This document shows positions 59,554 to 64,000 of a stretch of DNA of 64,000 nucleotides, piece after piece. Source of the DNA: Nitrospirota bacterium (GTDB lineage: Bacteria > Nitrospirota > Nitrospiria > Nitrospirales > Nitrospiraceae); the NCBI GenBank assembly GCA_030684575.1, contig JAUXVD010000021.1, positions 1 to 64,000 on the forward strand, written 5' to 3'. The notes under the pieces are model-generated. The model made no database searches. It was not told the DNA's origin and saw only the letters and a program-made list of their open reading frames with translations. Position 1 is the stretch's first letter, and each line of letters begins with the position of its first letter. A program made the position numbers and the translations under genes.

Positions 59554-61332
59554 ATGGATGAGCATGCGCAAGATCAGGTGGAGGCGTCTATGAGTCAACC
59601 GAACCGGTCCTTCGAGAAGACCAGGACGCGATGGATCCTGGCGCTGATTGTCACGGCGTTTGGGGTTTCCGGAGTCTCCCCTGGATTTGGCGCATCCGCT
59701 CGCCCCGTCACGCTCCAGCCGGACCATGCCACTCCTGGCGCAACCCTGTCGCTCAACGGGAAAGGATTTGGGAATTTCCAATCTGTCCAAACTAATAAAG
59801 TCACGGTGAACGGTGTGCCGGCTCTCATACAGCGATGGGAATCTGACCTGATCGAAGTGAAGGTGCCGTTGACGGCGACAAGCGGTCCCGTTGAGGTGGT
59901 GGTGGGTAAGAAGAAGCGGCCTGCCGGGACATTGACGATCGTGCAACCGCACATCGAGAGCATCACACCGGCGGAAGCCGAGCGGGGCACGCTGCTCCAG
60001 ATCACGGGGCGCCATTTCGGCGTGACGGCAGGCGCGCGCGATCCCAATACCATGTTCGGCGTGAATGATGTGGTGATCGGCGGTGGCGTGGTGCGCCCTC
60101 GGCGATGGACAGACAACCTGATTGAAGTCAAGATCCCCGCGAACGCGGTGTCCGGAGACGTCGTCGTTCGCTTGGCCTCTTCCGATCCGCTGCCGGATGG
60201 ATCCTGCTGCGCACCGGTGACGCATGTGGTGAGTAACGCGGTGCCGATCTCGTTGATTCCTTCAATCCGTGTGGACCCCGTCCATGGTCCTGCCGGCACC
60301 AAGGTCGTGCTGTTTGGGCAGGGGGTCGGCACCGGCAAGGGGCCGAACGACGCGGTACTGATCGGCGGGAAGCCGGCCACGATTGCGCAATGGAACGACG
60401 AGGTGATTGTCGTCCATGTGCCACTCGGGGCTGAGTCGGGCCCGATGGTGCTGAAGAGCCGCGGGCGCGAACGGACGGTGGGCACCTTCACCGTCCATGT
60501 TCCCAAGGCCACCACGATAAGTCCGGCGAGCGCGCCCATCGGCACGCTGCTCCGCATCAACGGAGAGCACTTCGGGTACTATTCCGAAAGCGGCTCGACG
60601 CCCTACAATTTCATGGACTTCAATACAGGCGAAAATCGCGTGGAGATCGGCGGGGTCCCGGCCGTCATCTATCGCTGGAACGACGACCGGATCGATGTCT
60701 GGGTGCCCTTCAGCGCGAAAAGCGGACCAGTCGTGATCTATCGCAGTGCCAACAAGCCGAACCCGGATGGCTCCTGCTGCGCCGAACGGGGAGTGGTGGC
60801 GACGGGCGCCGGAGACTTTACGCTGGTGACGCCGGTCATCGAGTCGTATGAACCGAAATCAGCCGGGTTGGATGAGCGGGTGACGATCAAGGGGAAAGGA
60901 TTCGGAACGTTTCTCAAGACCGCTGAGCATACGGAACTGGCGATAAACCAGAAAGCCTATAAGCGGCGACTCGATGTGGAAATCAACGAGTCCGATACGA
61001 GCACGACCGTCGTGTCGAACGTGTCGAGAACGGAAGTGCTGTTCAATGGGGCGGCTGCCCTGGTTCAGTCTTGGAGCGATACGGAGATTGTGGTGACGGT
61101 GCCGCATCGGAATCTCTATGGGATCGGGAGGCGGGGTGAGTTTTTCGACAATCTGGCGACTGGTCCGCTGGTCGTTCGGCGTGGCTCCTGGGATGTGCTT
61201 CCCGATGGCACCTGCTGCTCGCCGAAGCAGTGGGTGACGCGTGAGGCCGGATCGTTCACGATTGAAGCGAAGGGACTCCCCGACACAGGCTATTGGAATA
61301 ACAATCGGCCCGACGCGAACACCAATCAGTAG
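59554..61332 (+). CDS. Exported IPT/TIG-repeat protein with Cys-Cys loops
   Basis: ATG 59554 (AAGGAGG 5 bases upstream) gives 592 residues: signal/TM (WILALIVTAFGVSGVSPGFG), then about five IPT/TIG immunoglobulin-like units. Each has the pattern xPxxAxxGTLLxIxGxxFG...V.IGG..A.I.RWNDDxIxVxVP.xAxSG. Three units carry the loop PDGSCCA, PDGSCCA and PDGTCCS before a GxFT strand. Vicinal cysteines at the same place in repeated Ig domains are unusual and may be disulfide or metal sites. Surface adhesion or a periplasmic scaffold is likely; function unknown. Confidence 0.85.
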   Translation: MDEHAQDQVEASMSQPNRSFEKTRTRWILALIVTAFGVSGVSPGFGASARPVTLQPDHATPGATLSLNGKGFGNFQSVQTNKVTVNGVPALIQRWESDLIEVKVPLTATSGPVEVVVGKKKRPAGTLTIVQPHIESITPAEAERGTLLQITGRHFGVTAGARDPNTMFGVNDVVIGGGVVRPRRWTDNLIEVKIPANAVSGDVVVRLASSDPLPDGSCCAPVTHVVSNAVPISLIPSIRVDPVHGPAGTKVVLFGQGVGTGKGPNDAVLIGGKPATIAQWNDEVIVVHVPLGAESGPMVLKSRGRERTVGTFTVHVPKATTISPASAPIGTLLRINGEHFGYYSESGSTPYNFMDFNTGENRVEIGGVPAVIYRWNDDRIDVWVPFSAKSGPVVIYRSANKPNPDGSCCAERGVVATGAGDFTLVTPVIESYEPKSAGLDERVTIKGKGFGTFLKTAEHTELAINQKAYKRRLDVEINESDTSTTVVSNVSRTEVLFNGAAALVQSWSDTEIVVTVPHRNLYGIGRRGEFFDNLATGPLVVRRGSWDVLPDGTCCSPKQWVTREAGSFTIEAKGLPDTGYWNNNRPDANTNQ

Positions 61333-61427
61333 CGGAAGGTCGAACCAGAGGCATGGCGATGTCGGGCGCGGCGAGCCGCACGTCGTCACCACTCAATAGA
61401 GAACGAAGATTACTGAACGGGAGGACG

Positions 61428-62417
61428 ATGACTCCAACAGGGAAAGTGCTCCCGGCAGCGAACGAGGAGTCGATCAGGCTTGCCGCCGAGGTGATCCGGA
61501 ACGGCGGCCTCGTCGCCTTCCCGACCGAAACGGTGTATGGGCTCGGCTGCGATGCGCTGAATCCCGATGCCGTGGCGCGCGTTTTCGAGGCCAAGCGCCG
61601 ACCGTCGTTTGACCCCCTCATCGTGCACATCGCGACCGAAGCGTCTCTCGATGGGTTGGTTCAGGCCATCAGCCCAGCCGAACGCCGATTGATCAAACGA
61701 TTCTGGCCCGGTCCGCTGACGCTCGTCCTCCCGAAGCGAGCGCAGGTTCCCGATCTCGTGACGGCAGGGCTTCCCACCGTCGCGATTCGGATGCCGTCCC
61801 ATCCGGTGGCACAAGCGCTGATCCGGGAAGCGGGCGTCCCGATCGCCGCGCCAAGCGCCAATCCGTTCGGCTACGTAAGTCCGACGTCTGCGCAACATGT
61901 GGTGGAGGGACTCGGCGATCGCGTCGACCTGATTCTCGACGGAGGCCCGTGCCCGATTGGCGTGGAATCCACCATCGTATCGATGGGCGACACCTGGCCG
62001 GAGGTCCTGCGGCCTGGCAACATTACGCTCGCAGAAATCCAGGAAGTCATCGGCCAGGTTGTGCGAGGGACTGCCAGCCGGCCCGTGGCTGCGCCGGGCC
62101 AACTCCCCCGCCATTATGCAACCAGGACACCGCTAACCATTCTGGCTGCTCAAGGGGCCAGACCAGTTGTTCATGGCCACGAGCGCGCCGGACTGTTGGC
62201 TGTCTCGGCACCGCTCCACAGGGACGAGGGGTTCTGCGCGATCGAAGTGCTCTCGACATCAGGCGATCTGCGGGAGGCTGCACGGAATTTGTTTGCGGCG
62301 CTGCGGAGGCTGGATGCGCTGGGCCTCGATCGCCTGTACGCCGAGCCCTGCGACGAACGAGGCCTGGGTCTGGCAATCATGGACCGGCTTCAGCGCTGTG
62401 CAGTGTCAACCGACTAG
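61428..62417 (+). CDS. L-threonylcarbamoyladenylate synthase (Sua5/YwlC)
   Basis: ATG 61428 (GGGAGG just upstream) gives 329 residues, the long Sua5 form. The YrdC domain is visible: LAAEVIRNGGLVAFPTETVYGLGCDALN, AKRRPSFDPLIVHI, KRFWPGPLTLVLPK, PTVAIRMPSHPVAQALI, APSANPFGYVSPTSAQHV. A C-terminal Sua5 domain follows the linker PGQLPRHYATRTPL. It makes threonylcarbamoyl-AMP for t6A37 tRNA modification. It is upstream of larB. Confidence 0.94.
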   Translation: MTPTGKVLPAANEESIRLAAEVIRNGGLVAFPTETVYGLGCDALNPDAVARVFEAKRRPSFDPLIVHIATEASLDGLVQAISPAERRLIKRFWPGPLTLVLPKRAQVPDLVTAGLPTVAIRMPSHPVAQALIREAGVPIAAPSANPFGYVSPTSAQHVVEGLGDRVDLILDGGPCPIGVESTIVSMGDTWPEVLRPGNITLAEIQEVIGQVVRGTASRPVAAPGQLPRHYATRTPLTILAAQGARPVVHGHERAGLLAVSAPLHRDEGFCAIEVLSTSGDLREAARNLFAALRRLDALGLDRLYAEPCDERGLGLAIMDRLQRCAVSTD

Positions 62418-62502
62418 CGACTGTCGCGCCTGTAGTCATGGATATAGAGGTGACGGATATTTTGACGGATTTCGTTCCTGCCACACCACGAGCGCTGATG
62501 GA

Positions 62503-63210
62503 ATGAAGAGGGAGATCAAACTGGCAACCGGCACACGTTCCAAAAAGCCGCGCGCGGCGAGCGACAGCGCATCTCTCGGTGGGCTGCGGTCCGCTCGGCA
62601 AGGGTTTCCGTCCGTGGTCTTTTGTGACGGCAAAACTCCACAAGAAATTGTGAGGCTCGCGCGCAAGCTGCTGGCTCAGCATCGGCATCTGCTGGTGCCC
62701 CGGGTTTCGCCAGAGATTGCACGTGCCCTGCTGCGATTGGATCGCCGCGCCGTGTATCACAAGGCGGCCAAAGCCGTCACGGTTCAGGATCCAACACAAC
62801 GGCTCAAGGGAGACCTGTTGATCGTGACGGCGGGAACCGCCGACACCCCGATTGCGGAGGAAACGCGAGTGACGGCTGAAGTGATGGGGAGCCGGGTGGA
62901 AGTGATCTCTGACGTGGGTGTGGCCGGTCTACACCGAGTGCTGGCCCGTCATAGCAGACTCTTGCAAGCCCGTGTCATCGTGGTGGTAGCCGGTATGGAT
63001 GGGGCGCTTCCGAGCATCGTCGGCGGACTGGTCAACTGCCCCGTCATCGCAGTCCCGACAAGCATCGGCTACGGGGCCAGCTTTGGCGGCGTCGCCACTC
63101 TCCTCACCATGCTGAACTCATGCGCCTCCGGCGTGGGGGTGGTCAACATCAACAACGGATTCAGCGCCGGCTGCCTGGCGCACCGCATCAATATGGTAAC
63201 CGGTGAATAG
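62503..63210 (+). CDS. larB: Nickel-pincer cofactor biosynthesis protein LarB
   Basis: ATG 62503 gives 235 residues with a weak ribosome site. PurE-like domain: ARQGFPSVVFCDGKTPQEIVRLA, GDLLIVTAGTADTPIAEETRVTAEVMG, VISDVGVAGLHRVL, VIVVVAGMDGALPSIVGGLVNCPVIAVPTSIGYGASFGGVATLLTMLNSCASGVGVVNINNGF. LarB carboxylates and activates nicotinic-acid dinucleotide for the lactate-racemase cofactor; larC and larE are not seen nearby. The usual N-terminal segment before HHxxLRQGFPE is shorter and lacks the HH, so the start may be wrong or shifted in frame. Confidence 0.88.
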   Translation: MKREIKLATGTRSKKPRAASDSASLGGLRSARQGFPSVVFCDGKTPQEIVRLARKLLAQHRHLLVPRVSPEIARALLRLDRRAVYHKAAKAVTVQDPTQRLKGDLLIVTAGTADTPIAEETRVTAEVMGSRVEVISDVGVAGLHRVLARHSRLLQARVIVVVAGMDGALPSIVGGLVNCPVIAVPTSIGYGASFGGVATLLTMLNSCASGVGVVNINNGFSAGCLAHRINMVTGE

Positions 63211-63401
63211 AGAATGGCTGTTGCCGTCTCTACCGACAGACGCGGCACGTCTTCACGCTGGTCCGTTGAATCCTCATGCTGACTGGCAGCCGTAACAGAG
63301 CCGACAACGCGACCTTCCTCTATTCCTGCCTCAAAAATTCTTTCAGGTCGGACCACCTAGCACTGAACCTCCACGAGCATTGAGCAGTGACGCACAGCTC
63401 A

Positions 63402-63429
63402 CCGTGCAGCATCGTGTGCCGATGCACGG
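63402..63429 (+). promoter_or_regulatory. Candidate activator site (UAS) of the isocitrate dehydrogenase gene
   Basis: Perfect 7-base arms CCGTGCA and TGCACGG separated by 14 bases containing CATCG and CGATG (second inverted pair). GTGC begins 140 bases before the -24 GG. It starts like the dabA2 site (CGTGCAG). Confidence 0.6.
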
Positions 63430-63542
63430 GAAATTTCTTACCCCCAGAACAACATGTACGCGCCGCGAACTCCCGATCGTGTGAGCCGCGAATTTGCTGG
63501 TGAATTTCGATGGTCCGTTCGGAGCGCAGGCCCCACGCGCTC

Positions 63543-63558
63543 TGGAATCTGTTTTGCA
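63543..63558 (+). promoter_or_regulatory. Sigma-54 promoter of the isocitrate dehydrogenase gene
   Basis: TGGAATCTGTTTTGCA: GG 63544-63545, GC 63556-63557, 10 bases apart; both TGG and TTGCA match consensus. Closely resembles the 49676 promoter. Predicted start near 63569. Confidence 0.8.
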
Positions 63559-63620
63559 AACATGACCAGTCATGGGAACGGATGGTCCGATCCCCCTTGC
63601 TGCTTAAGGGAGGTTGTTGA

Positions 63621-64000
63621 ATGGGTACACAGCATATCGTAACGATGTTGCCGGGAGAGGGCACTGGCCCGGAAATTTGTGAAGCGGTGCGGCTGGTGAT
63701 CGATGCCAGCGGCGTCAATATCAAATGGGAGTACGAAGAGATCGGACTGGACTGCCTGGATAAGCACGGCACGTTGCTGCCGGACAAGACGGTCCAAGCC
63801 ATCGCCAGAAACAAGATCGCGTTGAAAGGGCCCACGACCACGCCGATCGGGACCGGTCACAAGAGCGCGAACGTGACACTGCGGAAGGTGTTCGACCTGT
63901 ACGCCAACGTGCGGCCCGCGAAGCTGATCCCAGTGCTCAAGAGGCCCTGGGACAAGATCGATATCCTGAACTTTCGGGAAAACACCGAAGACTGTTACGC
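63621..64000 (+). CDS. Isocitrate/isopropylmalate dehydrogenase family enzyme (partial)
   Basis: ATG 63621 with GGGAGG 7 bases upstream; 126 residues before the edge. Beta-decarboxylating dehydrogenase pattern: VTMLPGEGTGPEICEAVRLVIDA, the KGPTTTPIGTGHKSANVTLRKVFDLYANVRPAKLIP segment, and the substrate/NAD loop NFRENTEDCYA. The STPIGxGxxSxNVxLR element fits NAD-dependent isocitrate dehydrogenase better than isopropylmalate dehydrogenase. In a reductive TCA cycle this enzyme would carboxylate 2-oxoglutarate. Sigma-54 control alongside DabA fits a carbon-fixation role. Confidence 0.88.
   Translation, partial: MGTQHIVTMLPGEGTGPEICEAVRLVIDASGVNIKWEYEEIGLDCLDKHGTLLPDKTVQAIARNKIALKGPTTTPIGTGHKSANVTLRKVFDLYANVRPAKLIPVLKRPWDKIDILNFRENTEDCY

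Larger units (their letters stand above)
63211..63620 (+). promoter_or_regulatory. Regulatory region upstream of the isocitrate dehydrogenase-like gene
   Basis: About 410 bases without a gene. It holds a palindrome (63402-63429) and sigma-54 promoter (63543-63558), listed separately. The first 190 bases show nothing else recognised. Confidence 0.55.

Overview
The window looks like the chromosome of a Nitrospira-type bacterium (phylum Nitrospirota). The reasons are high GC, dense minus/plus operons, a Tat-exported oxidoreductase N-terminus at the left edge next to a sigma-54 two-component pair, two DabA-type inorganic-carbon transporters, and a xanthomonadin-like aryl-polyene cluster. The genus is an inference; no 16S rRNA or complete marker gene is present. 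I saw no rRNA, tRNA, CRISPR array, intact transposase or prophage.

Layout. 1-4062 (minus): start of a Tat-exported protein (candidate nitrite oxidoreductase alpha subunit) behind a sigma-54 response regulator and its membrane histidine kinase. 4183-14006: housekeeping and envelope genes, namely an FGE-fold protein, an exported protein, a zinc alcohol dehydrogenase, YceI, a TonB-C protein, tdh-kbl threonine degradation, mlaA, an alpha/beta hydrolase and a beta-barrel protein. 14072-28637: two convergent gene sets that together resemble a halogenated aryl-polyene (xanthomonadin-like) pathway. The plus set has a flavin halogenase-like enzyme, a chorismatase, a polysaccharide deacetylase and a lipoprotein. 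The minus set is a tightly overlapped operon: methyltransferase, ACP, AMP-ligase, dehydratase, acyltransferase, LolA-like, MMPL exporter, two ketosynthases, dehydratase, ketoreductase and glycosyltransferase. 28709-38044: DUF4105, DUF3015, M48 peptidase with a truncated phosphoesterase behind it, AIM24, and a 1479-residue TPR/low-complexity/single-TM protein divergent from a lone secretin (38548-40143).

40144-64000 is a carbon-uptake and regulation region: dabB, dabA, a PII-like gene, a soluble histidine kinase, a sigma-54 activator, an exported-protein operon ending in cysD, a second dabA, folC, a TIG-repeat protein, sua5, larB and the start of an isocitrate dehydrogenase-family gene. Four intergenic regions here (before dabB, the exported operon, dabA2 and the isocitrate dehydrogenase) each carry a GG-N10-GC sigma-54 promoter. 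A GTGC/GCAC palindrome begins 140-144 bases upstream of each GG. This suggests one sigma-54 regulon, probably driven by the activator at 48010-49410, linking bicarbonate uptake, an uncharacterised periplasmic operon and a carboxylating TCA enzyme.

A family of about 60-190 base imperfect palindromes directly follows stop codons (YceI, kbl, the polyene acyltransferase, AIM24). One copy carries an inserted segment with a tiny Shine-Dalgarno-preceded ORF.
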